64,000 nt of DNA from Gluconacetobacter asukensis (GCF_014174375.1 NZ_JABEQE010000001.1:310001-374000), one strand, 5' to 3'. Numbered from the stretch's first letter, positions 8,883 through 17,917 are shown. Notes: generated from the letters alone by a model not told the origin. Made by a program: numbers and translations.

Positions 8883-9110
8883 ATGTCCCGCTTTGCCGAT
8901 TATGACGACCGCCCGACCGACGCCGACGCCGGCAAGCACGAACAGGCACGCCGCCTGGCCGAAGCCGCCCTGAAGGCCGAGGACGAAGGCGATCAGGCCC
9001 GCGCCGACGATCTGTTCGCCGAAGCCGACCGCACCGACCCGCAGGCGGTGGAAAATGTCCTGATGGAATGGCCCGACCATCCCCGCGCCAGACGACACGC
9101 GCGCCGCTGA
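8883..9110 (+). CDS. 75-residue acidic helical hypothetical protein
   Basis: Charged, Ala/Asp/Glu-rich protein whose central part (HEQARRLAEAALKAEDEGDQARADDLFAEADRTDP region) reads like a single TPR-like helical hairpin, followed by a basic tail. AAGGGA lies about 10 bases before the ATG. Cytosolic by composition. No named family assigned with confidence. Confidence 0.7.
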   Translation: MSRFADYDDRPTDADAGKHEQARRLAEAALKAEDEGDQARADDLFAEADRTDPQAVENVLMEWPDHPRARRHARR

Positions 9111-9136
9111 TGCCGCTCGGCCGCGAGGCCCGGATA

Positions 9137-9174
9137 CAGGAAACGCGCGTCGGATCGCCGCCAACGCGCCTTCC
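9137..9174. repeat. fragment of the structured repeat (right half only)
   Basis: CAGGAAACGCGCGTCGGATC followed by GCCGCCAACGCGCCTTCC matches the right end of copies B and C with a few changes. The left half and the outer stem are missing. It lies 6 bp past the stop of the acyltransferase gene. Confidence 0.65.
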
Positions 9175-9180
9175 AGCCTC

Positions 9181-10155
9181 TTAAGGCGTATGTGGGCCGG
9201 CGTCCTCGGCATTGCGGCGCAGCAGCGCCGCCCCTTCCGCCACCGCGTTCCAGGCCGCCTGGGCCAGCGCCTTGCGGCTGGGGAAGGCATCGGGATCGAG
9301 CGGCGGGTGCAGGATCACGCTGGCACGCATCGAGCGCCACTGCGCCAGCTGCCAGACATGCGGTGCCAGATCCATGTCGCCATACCAGGAAAAGACGGGC
9401 CGGCGATGACGATTGACGTTCAGCCCGTCCAGCCGGTCATAGACCAGCGACACGGGCTGGATCAGCGGTGCCATGCCGGGCGCATAGGTCAGCAGCGGCG
9501 GGTCGGTCTCGGCTCCCTTGCGCAGCGGCGGCATCTTGGCGATGGCGAAGAAGGCCGACATGAAGGGCAGCACACGCATCCCGTCCGACGACGTCCCTTC
9601 GGGGAACAGGACCAGATTGTCGCCCCCGATCAGGCGGCTGACCATTTCGTCGCGCTCGCGGCCGGTCGTGCTGCGCTGCCGGCTGACAAAGATCGTCCGT
9701 CCAATGCGCGAGACGGTGCCCATGATCGGCCAGGCGCCGATATCGCCCTTGGCCACGAACACCGATGGCAGGACCGTGCCCAGGACCGGCACATCCAGCC
9801 ACGAGCAATGGTTTGACACATAGATCACCGGACGTTCGCCGCGCGCGCGCGCGCGCGCGCCGCCTACCGTGCCGGCCCGGGTGCCGATCACGCGGATATC
9901 CATCGAGAGCAGCCGGCACAGCACGCCCCAGATCACGCGCGTCCAGCGGATCTTCGCCGTGCCGGGCACCAGCAGCAGCAGGGCCTCGAACGAGACCGAT
10001 GTCGGGACCCAGACCGCGATCGCCAGCAGGCGTGCCGTCGCCCGCAGGCGCGCCGACAGGCGGCTGCCCGTCGGGACCGGGGGGCTCTGGACGTCGGTGC
10101 AGGACATGTCGGGCCTGGCAAGACCCCGGGTCGGTGCTGGCCGGCGCGCGCTCAT
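9181..10155 (-). CDS. 1-acyl-sn-glycerol-3-phosphate acyltransferase family protein (PlsC-type)
   Basis: Membrane-associated acyltransferase that would acylate lysophosphatidate or a similar lysolipid. Motif I NHCSWLD (HX4D) is at about residue 115, motif III FPEGTSSDG about 70 residues later, and a hydrophobic N-terminal helix (AIAVWVPTSVSFEALLLLVPG) anchors it. Length 324 is slightly long for PlsC. Two starts are possible (10155, or the ATG 16 codons later at 10107); neither has a strong Shine-Dalgarno. An alternating GC run (9840-9861) encodes the ARARAR stretch just before motif I. It is the only gene of its unit. Confidence 0.88.
   Translation of the reverse strand: MSARRPAPTRGLARPDMSCTDVQSPPVPTGSRLSARLRATARLLAIAVWVPTSVSFEALLLLVPGTAKIRWTRVIWGVLCRLLSMDIRVIGTRAGTVGGARARARGERPVIYVSNHCSWLDVPVLGTVLPSVFVAKGDIGAWPIMGTVSRIGRTIFVSRQRSTTGRERDEMVSRLIGGDNLVLFPEGTSSDGMRVLPFMSAFFAIAKMPPLRKGAETDPPLLTYAPGMAPLIQPVSLVYDRLDGLNVNRHRRPVFSWYGDMDLAPHVWQLAQWRSMRASVILHPPLDPDAFPSRKALAQAAWNAVAEGAALLRRNAEDAGPHTP
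9840..9861. repeat. alternating CG/GC dinucleotide tract inside plsC-type gene
   Basis: About ten and a half uninterrupted GC units within the coding region, encoding alternating Arg and Ala. Alternating purine-pyrimidine GC of this length can adopt Z-DNA and is prone to slippage; a change of one unit (2 bp) would shift the reading frame before the catalytic motif. Confidence 0.85.
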
Positions 10156-10247
10156 GGACAGGGGGCCCGATCGGAAACAGGGCGATACAGGATACGGCGA
10201 GGAACGAACTTCATGAACCGATCATAACCGGGTTGGGAGCCTGCATC

Positions 10248-10267
10248 AAAAAAGCCCCGCTCGGGGC
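10248..10267 (-). terminator. intrinsic terminator with no obvious gene before it
   Basis: Six-bp perfect GC stem GCCCCG-CT-CGGGGC; on the minus strand it is followed by six T. A second hairpin (GAAGGGC/GCCCTTC, 10312-10334) lies just upstream in the minus-strand sense. No credible minus-strand protein gene ends here, so the pair may mark a small RNA or a 5' leader of the acyltransferase transcript. Confidence 0.65.
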
Positions 10268-10430
10268 CGCCTGACAGCGGTCATGCATCACCAATCGGAC
10301 GCCATGTCAATGAAGGGCCGCCAGCCCGCCCTTCATCACATGGCCGACAGATCGGCAAACAACCCCGGCGATCCCGCGTTGAAACGACGTGGACGCGCCA
10401 ACAGGGGCACACGCAATACGGAGGGTCATC

Positions 10431-10583
10431 ATGTCGAACGACACGAAACCGACGCCGCCCAACCCGGACAAAAAGAAACCGCATCCCCCCACCGAGCAGG
10501 AGGAAGCCAATCTGGACGAGGAACTGAAAGACAGTTTCCCCGCGAGTGACCCGCCATCTTCCGGTCACACGAATTCGCACTGA
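10431..10583 (+). CDS. 50-residue hydrophilic protein with FPASDPPS motif
   Basis: Pro/Lys-rich N-terminal half followed by EANLDEELKDSFPASDPPSSG. The 'LDEELxxxFPASDPxS' signature is shared by many short alphaproteobacterial proteins of unknown function, which I know as a recurrent motif but not as a named family. GGAGGG lies 6 bases upstream of the ATG. Probably cytosolic and disordered. Confidence 0.72.
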   Translation: MSNDTKPTPPNPDKKKPHPPTEQEEANLDEELKDSFPASDPPSSGHTNSH

Positions 10584-10808
10584 ACGCGACCGGCTGGGGA
10601 CCAGGGATGCGGGCCCGCGGAAATACCGCTCCCTGCGCCCGACGCATGCCGAACATCCCACGTTCGTGATGCCCTGCCCCCTGCGCGGGGCTCCCGTCGA
10701 TCCCCATGTCAGAGACTGGGTCACCGCCCCCTCCCGCATTGCCGTCATTTCGCGAAGCCGGCGGTCGACCCCTCCCGGAGAGGAAGATGGGAAGAAGGGA
10801 GATTGTCC

Positions 10809-11222
10809 ATGACGACAGCATATTCAGGCGTGGCCGGCGGCTCCGAGCGAGCATCCGTCCCCTCCCCGCCAGCAGGGCCACCGGAATGGGCGGCCTATCT
10901 TGAGGCCCTCCTGGCCGGCGGCGAACCGCGCAATGGCTACGAGGCCCTGCTGCACCGGGCAGCCGATATAGGATTATACGACGTGGTCCGCTCCTGGGGC
11001 ATGACCGACACCCCGATGCCGATCGACAAGATGACGACCCGCCTCCTGCTCCCTGCGGAGATGCTGGTCGCCATCACCCGCGAGACGGCCTGGAGCGAGG
11101 ATGAAACCCTGGCGGTCCTGACCACCGAACTGCCCCTCGCGGTCCGGCGGCACAGTACCCGACAGCGTTTCAACCGCTTCGGCCATACCGGCTGCCATGG
11201 CGAAGACCCGGTGCGCCGATAA
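10809..11222 (+). CDS. YidB/DUF937-like protein
   Basis: 137-residue cytosolic protein. The central block IGLYDVVRSWGMTD...PIDKMTTRLL followed by LVAITRETAWSEDETLAVLTTELPLAV matches the layout of YidB-like (DUF937) proteins: Gly-rich turn, SW motif, two helices, then a LPxxV segment. The YidB 'SWVGxGxN' is modified to SWGMTDTP and the Gly-rich N-terminus is shorter. A GGGAG site lies 7 bases before the ATG. Function of the family is not established. Confidence 0.65.
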   Translation: MTTAYSGVAGGSERASVPSPPAGPPEWAAYLEALLAGGEPRNGYEALLHRAADIGLYDVVRSWGMTDTPMPIDKMTTRLLLPAEMLVAITRETAWSEDETLAVLTTELPLAVRRHSTRQRFNRFGHTGCHGEDPVRR

Positions 11223-11243
11223 GAGGCTGTTTCAAACAGGGTC

Positions 11244-12170
11244 TCAGTAGCCGCGTCGGCGATCGACGAGCCCCACCGGCACTTCGCCCCGTTGCAGCCG
11301 CTGCAGGTTCTCGATGACCTGTGCAGCGGCGCTGGCCGGGGTCGTATCGCTGGCCACATGCGGTGTGATGGTGACGCCGGGATGGTCCCAGAACGGATGA
11401 TCCACGGGCAGCGGCTCCCGCGCCGTAACGTCCAGGATCGCGTGGGACAATTGACCGCTCGCCAGGGCATCGAGCAGATCCTGCTCCACCAGATGGCCGC
11501 CACGCCCGCAATTCACCAGCGCCGCCCCGCGCGGCATGGCGTTGAAATGGGCGGAGCAGAGAATATCCCTGGTCTCCTCGGTCAACGGCAGCAGGCAGAT
11601 CAGGATATCGGTCCGCGCCAGGAAGGGCTGAAGCCCCTCGGCGCCGGCAAAGCATTTTACGCCGTCGAGCGCATGTGCCCCCCGGCTCCATCCGGCGCAA
11701 TCGAATGCGAACAGGTGCAGGCGTTCCAGCAAAGCGCGCCCCAGCACGCCCAGCCCCAACACCCCGACCCGCCGGTCACGGGCCAGCGTATGCGGCAGGC
11801 GCGTCCATTCATGGGCAGATTGCTGGCGGCGATAGGCCGGGATCTGCCGATGCAGGGCCAGCGTCGCCCAGGTTCCGTATTCCACCATCATCCCGGTCAG
11901 CGCCGGATCGACGATCCGCACCAGGCTGACGGTGTCCGGCAGGTCCAGCGACAGGAACTGGTCCACCCCGGCACCTTCCGAGAAGACGACCCGCAGATTC
12001 GGAAAACGCTGCACCAGATCGGGCGGCGCCTTCCAGGTCAGCAGCGCGGTGATCTCCGCCGGGTCGCCGCATTCGGGCCACAGCCGCACATCCAGATCGG
12101 GGGCCGCCTGATGCAGCGCCTTACGCCAGGCTGCCGCCCGGTCGGGTGAAGTTCTGACAAGCAACGCCAT
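11244..12170 (-). CDS. ghrA: glyoxylate/hydroxypyruvate reductase A
   Basis: NAD(P)H-dependent 2-hydroxyacid dehydrogenase that reduces glyoxylate to glycolate and hydroxypyruvate to glycerate. The dinucleotide-binding loop VGVLGLGVLGRALLE lies near residue 135. The catalytic Arg is in VNCGRGGHLVEQDLL, the Glu in DVTAREPLP, and the His in TITPHVASDT. Length 308 matches GhrA. It lies 100 bp downstream of dinB on the same strand. Confidence 0.92.
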   Translation of the reverse strand: MALLVRTSPDRAAAWRKALHQAAPDLDVRLWPECGDPAEITALLTWKAPPDLVQRFPNLRVVFSEGAGVDQFLSLDLPDTVSLVRIVDPALTGMMVEYGTWATLALHRQIPAYRRQQSAHEWTRLPHTLARDRRVGVLGLGVLGRALLERLHLFAFDCAGWSRGAHALDGVKCFAGAEGLQPFLARTDILICLLPLTEETRDILCSAHFNAMPRGAALVNCGRGGHLVEQDLLDALASGQLSHAILDVTAREPLPVDHPFWDHPGVTITPHVASDTTPASAAAQVIENLQRLQRGEVPVGLVDRRRGY

Positions 12171-12270
12171 TTCATTCCATCCCGCGATGAGCCCGGCCGG
12201 GACATCGGCGCCGGAAACCCATGATGTTATGGGCTCCCTTCCCCTTTCCCGGCAAGCGTCTCCGCTATGG

Positions 12271-13377
12271 TCACGGCGCCTCCAGTTCCAGGGCGAATTG
12301 CGTGCCGGACGCGGCGGCCTCCTGACTGTCGAGGTTGGACAGCGTCACCCCCAGCAGACGCACTCCCCTTTCAGGTGGAAAGAACGGACGCATCAGCCCC
12401 GTCGCAATCTCCCGCAGGTCGGCACGGGAAGATATCGGAGAGGGAAGCGAACGGGCCCGGCCGGTATGGCGGAAATCGGCATAGCGGATCTTCACCGTCA
12501 CCGTGCGCCCGCTCAGCCCGCGCCTGCCGCTGGCTTCCCACACCCGGTCGACCAGCGCGTCCAGCACCGCCAGCGCCTGGTCCCAATGATGGATATCCTG
12601 CTCCAGCGTGCGTTCGGCGCCGATGGATTTGCGCTTGCGGTCGGGTTCGACCGGCCGCTCGTCCAGCCCGCGCGCAATGCCGTGGTAGAACGCGGCGGCA
12701 CGGCCGAAATGGCGCGCCAGACGCTCCATGTCCCATTCCCGCAGGTCCAGGCCGGTGCGAATGCCCAGCGCATGCATGCGCGCCGCCGTGGCGGGGCCGA
12801 TGCCGTGAAAGCGCTCGACCGGCAGGCCCTCGACAAAGCGCGGCCCCATGCGCGGCGTGATGACATACAGCCCGTCGGGCTTGCGATGGTCCGATGCCAG
12901 CTTGGCGAGAAACTTGTTGTAGGACACGCCGGCCGATGCCGTCAGCCCGGTCTCCGCCCGGATCGCAGCCCGGATTTCCTCAGCGATCGCGGTGGCGGAG
13001 GGGTGCGCGACCAGCGGTACGGTGACATCCAGATAGGCTTCGTCGAGCGAAAGCGGCTGGATCAGCTTCGTATAGCGGGCGAAAATGGCGTGGATCTGGG
13101 CCGAAACCGCCCGATAGACATCAAAACGCGGCGGCACGAAGAGCAGTTCGGGGCATTTGCGCCGCGCGGTGACCGACGGCATGGCCGAGCGCACACCATA
13201 TTGCCGCGCCTCGTAACTGGCGGCGGCGACCACCCCGCGCTGCCGGCTGCCCCCAACGGCCACCGGCCGGCCCCGCAAGGCCGGGTCGTCCCGCTGCTCG
13301 ACCGACGCATAGAAGGCATCCATATCGACATGGATGATCCGCCGGATGACAGCCTCCCCCTCTTCCTGCCGCACCAT
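12271..13377 (-). CDS. dinB: DNA polymerase IV (Y-family translesion polymerase)
   Basis: Error-prone polymerase that bypasses damaged template bases. The catalytic palm is intact: IIHVDMDAFYASVEQRDD at the N-terminus and PLSLDEAYLDVT near residue 105. The helix-hairpin-helix IGPATAARMHALGI and little-finger domain follow. Length 368 is typical, but the C-terminus ends in a short tail without an obvious beta-clamp motif. The ATG at 13377 is used; there is no clear Shine-Dalgarno, and a GGGGGAGG lies inside the first codons, so the true start might be slightly further in. No LexA-like box is obvious upstream. Confidence 0.94.
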   Translation of the reverse strand: MVRQEEGEAVIRRIIHVDMDAFYASVEQRDDPALRGRPVAVGGSRQRGVVAAASYEARQYGVRSAMPSVTARRKCPELLFVPPRFDVYRAVSAQIHAIFARYTKLIQPLSLDEAYLDVTVPLVAHPSATAIAEEIRAAIRAETGLTASAGVSYNKFLAKLASDHRKPDGLYVITPRMGPRFVEGLPVERFHGIGPATAARMHALGIRTGLDLREWDMERLARHFGRAAAFYHGIARGLDERPVEPDRKRKSIGAERTLEQDIHHWDQALAVLDALVDRVWEASGRRGLSGRTVTVKIRYADFRHTGRARSLPSPISSRADLREIATGLMRPFFPPERGVRLLGVTLSNLDSQEAAASGTQFALELEAP

Positions 13378-13463
13378 GTCCGTTCAGCCGTGCGGGCCGG
13401 AAGCTACCCTGGGGGCTGCCCTGGGGGCCGCCCCGGCACGCGGCCGGAGCGGAAGCGTCAGGC

Positions 13464-13583
13464 TCAGTTCTTGTTGCAAAACACTTTCTTGACCACGAAG
13501 GCCAGCGCCGCAACCAGACCCACGGCCAGGATTCCCTTCACGCAGGGGGACTTGATCTTACATTTCGTCGGACATTCAGCCAT
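13464..13583 (-). CDS. 39-residue Cys/Lys small membrane protein
   Basis: MAECPTKCKIKSPCVKG followed by one transmembrane helix (ILAVGLVAALAFVVKKVF) and a CNKN end. Four cysteines, three of them before the helix, are unusual for such a short protein. AAGGAAG lies about 10 bases before the ATG. No family recognised. It is followed by an A+T-rich stretch (13660-13760) typical of a promoter region. Confidence 0.55.
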   Translation of the reverse strand: MAECPTKCKIKSPCVKGILAVGLVAALAFVVKKVFCNKN

Positions 13584-13780
13584 CGGTCTCACTTCCTTGA
13601 ATGCGACAGCCGAGGCGCACATGCCCCGGTGCCTGCCGCATTTTATGCGCCTCGTCTTCCCCCTGACTAGTGCCAACAATCCGGAATTTTCCAGATTTCA
13701 GATTGTTAACATCAGACAAATCAATATTTTAGCGAACTTCCCCGCCCCAAAATTCACCCCTGCAATGCAGAGGCTGGACA

Positions 13781-14830
13781 TTACCCCGCCAGCGGATGGA
13801 CCCTGTCGCACACTGTCGGATCGCCGTCCGGCGCGTAGGGCAGGCCCAGCACATCATGCAGGTAATCGCGCGTGGCGCGGCAGACGGCATCCGGAGTGCG
13901 CGAGCGCAGCGGCGAGGCGATGACATGGCTGTCGGCCTGCGGAAAATCCACCTGCCGCCGCAGGGCGACCGGCGTACCCAATTGCCCGAACATCCGCATC
14001 ATCGCCGGCACCTCGACCGTCGGGTCGGTATGCGCCGGATCGCGGTCGTAATACCCCAGAAAGACCGGCGCCGTGACCTGGCGAAACACCGGTTCGACCA
14101 TCCGCCCGCGCGTCAGCTGGGCCAGGGCGACATAACCGTCGACATGCACGTCCCCCGTCCAGACCGGCCCCAGCGCGGCGGCATGCGTCACGTCATGGCC
14201 GTGATTGTGGAACAGCCACATCAGCTGCAATCCCCACGGCCAGAACAGCGGGCCCAACTGGTTCCCCCGTTCGCGCACCAGCGGCGACCACAGGACCAAG
14301 CCGGCCAGCGCATGCGGAAAGCGCGCCGCCAGATCCAGCGCCAGGGCGCCACCGGTGGAGGCGCCAATCACCACCACCCTCTCGCCGATCGCGCCGCCAA
14401 TCGCCAGCGCCCGCGCCGCCCCCTGCGCCAGGCGCTCCGCCGTCAGGCCACGCATCGCGTCCAGCGCCTGCAACCCATGGCCCGGCAGCCGCGCCAGATA
14501 GAGGTTGCAGCCGAACAGGCGGGCGAGATCCGTGTGGACCGGCGCCCCCTCCCCCTGGCTGGCAGTGAAACCATGCAGATAGACGATGGCGCAGGCGGTG
14601 CGCGCGGGGTGCGCCGGATCGGCCCATACGATCCGCGCCCCGGTGCCGGGTCGCAGCGGGCCGGCCGCCGCTTCGCCGGCCGCGATCTCGGCCTCGAGCG
14701 TGGCAGGATCGGAGGGCATTGACGGCAAACCGACCGTACCGGTCCACGGCCGCACGCGCGGCCCCAGCCCGATCGCCAATCCCAGCATCCCCGCCAGCAG
14801 AACGGCCCGCCACCCCATCATCGCCCGCAT
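13781..14830 (-). CDS. exported or membrane-anchored alpha/beta hydrolase
   Basis: 349 residues with an N-terminal hydrophobic segment (MMGWRAVLLAGMLGLAIGLG) and an alpha/beta-hydrolase fold: oxyanion region VYLHGFTASQGE, nucleophile elbow GASTG (Ser158), candidate acid in YYDRDPAH, and DSHVIA carrying the histidine. It resembles lysophospholipase/carboxylesterase-like hydrolases, but substrate is unknown. The segment between the nucleophile and the acid contains a WPWGLQLMW hydrophobic lid. It is divergent from the diguanylate cyclase gene. Confidence 0.88.
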   Translation of the reverse strand: MRAMMGWRAVLLAGMLGLAIGLGPRVRPWTGTVGLPSMPSDPATLEAEIAAGEAAAGPLRPGTGARIVWADPAHPARTACAIVYLHGFTASQGEGAPVHTDLARLFGCNLYLARLPGHGLQALDAMRGLTAERLAQGAARALAIGGAIGERVVVIGASTGGALALDLAARFPHALAGLVLWSPLVRERGNQLGPLFWPWGLQLMWLFHNHGHDVTHAAALGPVWTGDVHVDGYVALAQLTRGRMVEPVFRQVTAPVFLGYYDRDPAHTDPTVEVPAMMRMFGQLGTPVALRRQVDFPQADSHVIASPLRSRTPDAVCRATRDYLHDVLGLPYAPDGDPTVCDRVHPLAG

Positions 14831-14910
14831 CCCGCGCCGTATCCCGACATATGAGCCCTATACCGAAATTTGCCTGATAAAATAGAGTGTTGTTTTTGTA
14901 ATTACGAATA

Positions 14911-17898
14911 TTGCCCCGTTCTCCTTTTTTCCTGCATACTCTCCGGCGGCAATACGGAACCGTTACCCCCCAGGATCGCAATATTTTGTTTACCGTGCAT
15001 GAGCCTCCGGGAAAGACGCGCCATTCGTTATTTCGCCGCCGAAAAATTCCCGCATGGCTGATCTTCCTGCCCTGTACCGCAGCATTTCTGGCGGGGGCGC
15101 CCCCATCCGCGCGCGGTCAGACGATCCCCACCACGCTGTATGATGCCGCAAGCGGCCTGACGAATATTTCCATTATGTCGGCGATGCAGTTGCCGACGGG
15201 CCAGATCATTGCGGCGACCCAGCATGGCTTTTACTTTTTCGACGGCAGGCGTTTCGTTCCCTTCGGCCCGGAACAGGGCCTGCCGGCCGCCGGCGTCGGG
15301 GTCGCCGCCGCACAGACCGGCGACGGAGACCTGATCCTGACCTATGCCGACATGATCTATGTCGCGCACAATCTGTCTGCCGCCGCATCGCCCGACCGGC
15401 TGCGCTTCCAGCCCGTCGATAACGGGCGCTCGCTGGGGCATGACAGCCACCGCCGGATCATGCCGTGGCGTGGCGGCCTGGTCGTCACCGACCGCGACCG
15501 CCTGCTGTTCATTCACAAGGAGGGCGCCCGCGAACGCATCAGCCTGCTGGCCAGCACGCTGGGCATGCAGGGCGATCCGCTGACCGATGTGACGGCCCTG
15601 CATGAAGATGGCGACACACTGTGGATCGGCACCAGCAACGGGCGCCTGTGCGCCGTATCCGGGCCCGACCTGCACTGTCCATCCCTGCCGTCCCTGGCGG
15701 AGCCTCGCGGGCTGGGAGCAATCACCCAGGACCGCGACGGCACATTGCTTGCGCGGACCCTGCATGAACTCGTCGTCGTTCCACGCGGCCCAGCGGCCCC
15801 GCATGTCGAAACGATCCCTCACGCGGGCCGCCAATATGAAAACTACCAGCATCTGCTGACCATGTCCTGGTCCCCCCAGGGCGCGCTGATCACACAGGCC
15901 GACAACGACGAACTGGCTATCCGCACCGGCGGAACCTGGAAGACCGTCACCCTGGATGGCGAACTCTCCAATTCGCCGCTGACAGCCTTGCTGTTCGACC
16001 AGCAGGGGGCCCTGTGGATGGGCAGGATGGGATACGGCCTGGCCCGTGCGGGCGGATTTGGGACCTTCGAGACCTTCAGCCGGCGCGACGGCCTGGCGAG
16101 CGACGTCATGTGGCAGATGGCCCGGCAGCCTGGCGGTCCGCTCTGGATCGCTTCCGACACCGGCATCAGCGCACTGGATACCCGTACCAATACGGTCGTC
16201 CGCACCATTGGGCAGGCCGGATTCCACATTGCCGCCGACCGTCATGGCGGCATCTGGCAGGCCGGGCCGGAGGGCGTGGTCTACCACGACGCGCAGACGG
16301 ACTGGCAGCGCGACCATGCGATCAAGCGGGTCAACCAGATCCTGATCGGCCGTGGCGACGACATATGGCTGCTGTCGGATCACGGAGCATGGCTGGCCGA
16401 CGCCGCCCGGCGCGATCAGGAGCCCGTGCCCGTTCCCGGCCTGGATGGCTCCTATGTCACGGGGCTGATCGACGCGGCCGGCACGGCATGGCTGGTCGAA
16501 AGGGGGCGGCTGGTCGCCCGGCACGCCGACGGTACCATGGCAATCATGTTGCCCAAATGGACGCTGGCGACCTTCGCCCCCTACGTGATCGCCATGCAGG
16601 ACGACCATCACCTGTGGATCGGCGGCCAGGGCGGCCTCTATCGGCTGACGCATGATGGCGACCGGGTCCAGGATCTGACATTCTGCGACCCGGCCGTGAT
16701 CGGCAACAACATGCTGTACAGCCTCGTGATCGACCGGCATGGCCGGGTCTGGGCCGGTTCGGATCGGGGCGTGAACGTCTTCGACGGAAAACGCTGGGTC
16801 ACGATCACCGAGGCCGACGGGCTGGTCTCCAACGATCTGGACCAGGACAGCCTGCTGGAGGATGCGGACGGATCGATCTGGATCGGTACCAGCCGGGGCC
16901 TCTCGCATCTCCTTCGGCCGGAGGCGCTGCTGACCGATATCTCCCCGCAACCGGTCATCACCGCCATGGCCCTGGGCGAACATCCCTATTATGGCGGACG
17001 GGCTGCCTTCAGCCGCGCGCCCCTGCGCGTGACCTTCGGCACGCTGGACTATCGCGACGCGCCGCGCCTGCGGTTCCGCTACCGGCTGGAAGGCGCGGAC
17101 GAAAGCTGGAACGAGACCGCCGAAGGATCGGTGCGCTATCCGTCGGTGCCGCCCGGCTCCCATCGCTTCATGCTGATGGCCTTCGATCCGGACCGCCATC
17201 AGCAATCCGCGATCGTGACCGCCCGCATCACCATGGCCCATCCCTGGTGGGATGGCTGGGCCGTCCGCGGCCTCGCGGCCGTTTGCCTGCTGCTGGCCGG
17301 CTACATGGCGTGGCGCATCCGCGTCGGGCTGCTGATCAAGCAGCGCCGGAAGCTGCAATCGATCGTCGACCGCCAGACCCAGGAAATCCGGGCCGCCCAC
17401 CAGGCGCTGATCGAACAGTCGCGCCTCGACAGCCTGACGGGATTGCTGAACCGGGGGGCGATCCAGTCCCTGCTGCAATCCAGCCTCGCCGAGCTGCCGG
17501 CCGCCACGCCGCTGATGGCGGGACTGATCGACGTCGATCATTTCAAGCAGATCAATGACCGATGGGGACACCTGACCGGCGATGACGTCCTGACCGAAAT
17601 CGGCAGCCGCCTGCGCCAGGGACTGAGCGGGGGCGATGCGGCCGGCCGCTATGGCGGCGAGGAGTTCCTGGTCGTGCTGATGGGCGAGAGCGCGACACTG
17701 CCGCACATGCAGGCGCTTTGCCACACCCTGGGCGCGATGCCCGCGACCGTCGGCACGCCCGACCTGGTGGTCACGGTCAGCGCCGGCATCGCCCTGGCCT
17801 GCGCGAACGAGACCTGGCAGAGCCTGATCGAGCGCGCCGACAAGGCGCTCTACCGCGCCAAGGCCGAGGGACGCAACCGGGTGATCCAGGCCCCCTGA
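14911..17898 (+). CDS. diguanylate cyclase with periplasmic two-component-regulator propeller sensor
   Basis: Large (up to 995 aa) inner-membrane signalling protein. After a signal/anchor segment (WLIFLPCTAAFLAGAPPSARG) come repeated Reg_prop blades (patterns such as DGLASDVMWQMA, GGPLWIASDTGI, GSIWIGTSRGL) forming a periplasmic sensor. Then follow a Y_Y_Y-type domain, a transmembrane helix (GLAAVCLLLAGYMAW), a short coiled coil and a C-terminal GGDEF domain. The active site reads GGEEF (residues about 914-918), expected to be competent for c-di-GMP synthesis. The product-inhibition RxxD site upstream is SGGD, so feedback inhibition is probably lost. The start is uncertain: TTG at 14911 or GTG at 14995, neither with a clear Shine-Dalgarno. 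Confidence 0.9.
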   Translation: MPRSPFFLHTLRRQYGTVTPQDRNILFTVHEPPGKTRHSLFRRRKIPAWLIFLPCTAAFLAGAPPSARGQTIPTTLYDAASGLTNISIMSAMQLPTGQIIAATQHGFYFFDGRRFVPFGPEQGLPAAGVGVAAAQTGDGDLILTYADMIYVAHNLSAAASPDRLRFQPVDNGRSLGHDSHRRIMPWRGGLVVTDRDRLLFIHKEGARERISLLASTLGMQGDPLTDVTALHEDGDTLWIGTSNGRLCAVSGPDLHCPSLPSLAEPRGLGAITQDRDGTLLARTLHELVVVPRGPAAPHVETIPHAGRQYENYQHLLTMSWSPQGALITQADNDELAIRTGGTWKTVTLDGELSNSPLTALLFDQQGALWMGRMGYGLARAGGFGTFETFSRRDGLASDVMWQMARQPGGPLWIASDTGISALDTRTNTVVRTIGQAGFHIAADRHGGIWQAGPEGVVYHDAQTDWQRDHAIKRVNQILIGRGDDIWLLSDHGAWLADAARRDQEPVPVPGLDGSYVTGLIDAAGTAWLVERGRLVARHADGTMAIMLPKWTLATFAPYVIAMQDDHHLWIGGQGGLYRLTHDGDRVQDLTFCDPAVIGNNMLYSLVIDRHGRVWAGSDRGVNVFDGKRWVTITEADGLVSNDLDQDSLLEDADGSIWIGTSRGLSHLLRPEALLTDISPQPVITAMALGEHPYYGGRAAFSRAPLRVTFGTLDYRDAPRLRFRYRLEGADESWNETAEGSVRYPSVPPGSHRFMLMAFDPDRHQQSAIVTARITMAHPWWDGWAVRGLAAVCLLLAGYMAWRIRVGLLIKQRRKLQSIVDRQTQEIRAAHQALIEQSRLDSLTGLLNRGAIQSLLQSSLAELPAATPLMAGLIDVDHFKQINDRWGHLTGDDVLTEIGSRLRQGLSGGDAAGRYGGEEFLVVLMGESATLPHMQALCHTLGAMPATVGTPDLVVTVSAGIALACANETWQSLIERADKALYRAKAEGRNRVIQAP

Positions 17899-17917
17899 CG
17901 CGCGTCCGCGCCGTCTT

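Noticed and set aside
15028-17724. 898-codon open frame opposite the diguanylate cyclase
   Set aside because: Antisense shadow; the plus-strand protein has clear domains and the opposite frame none.
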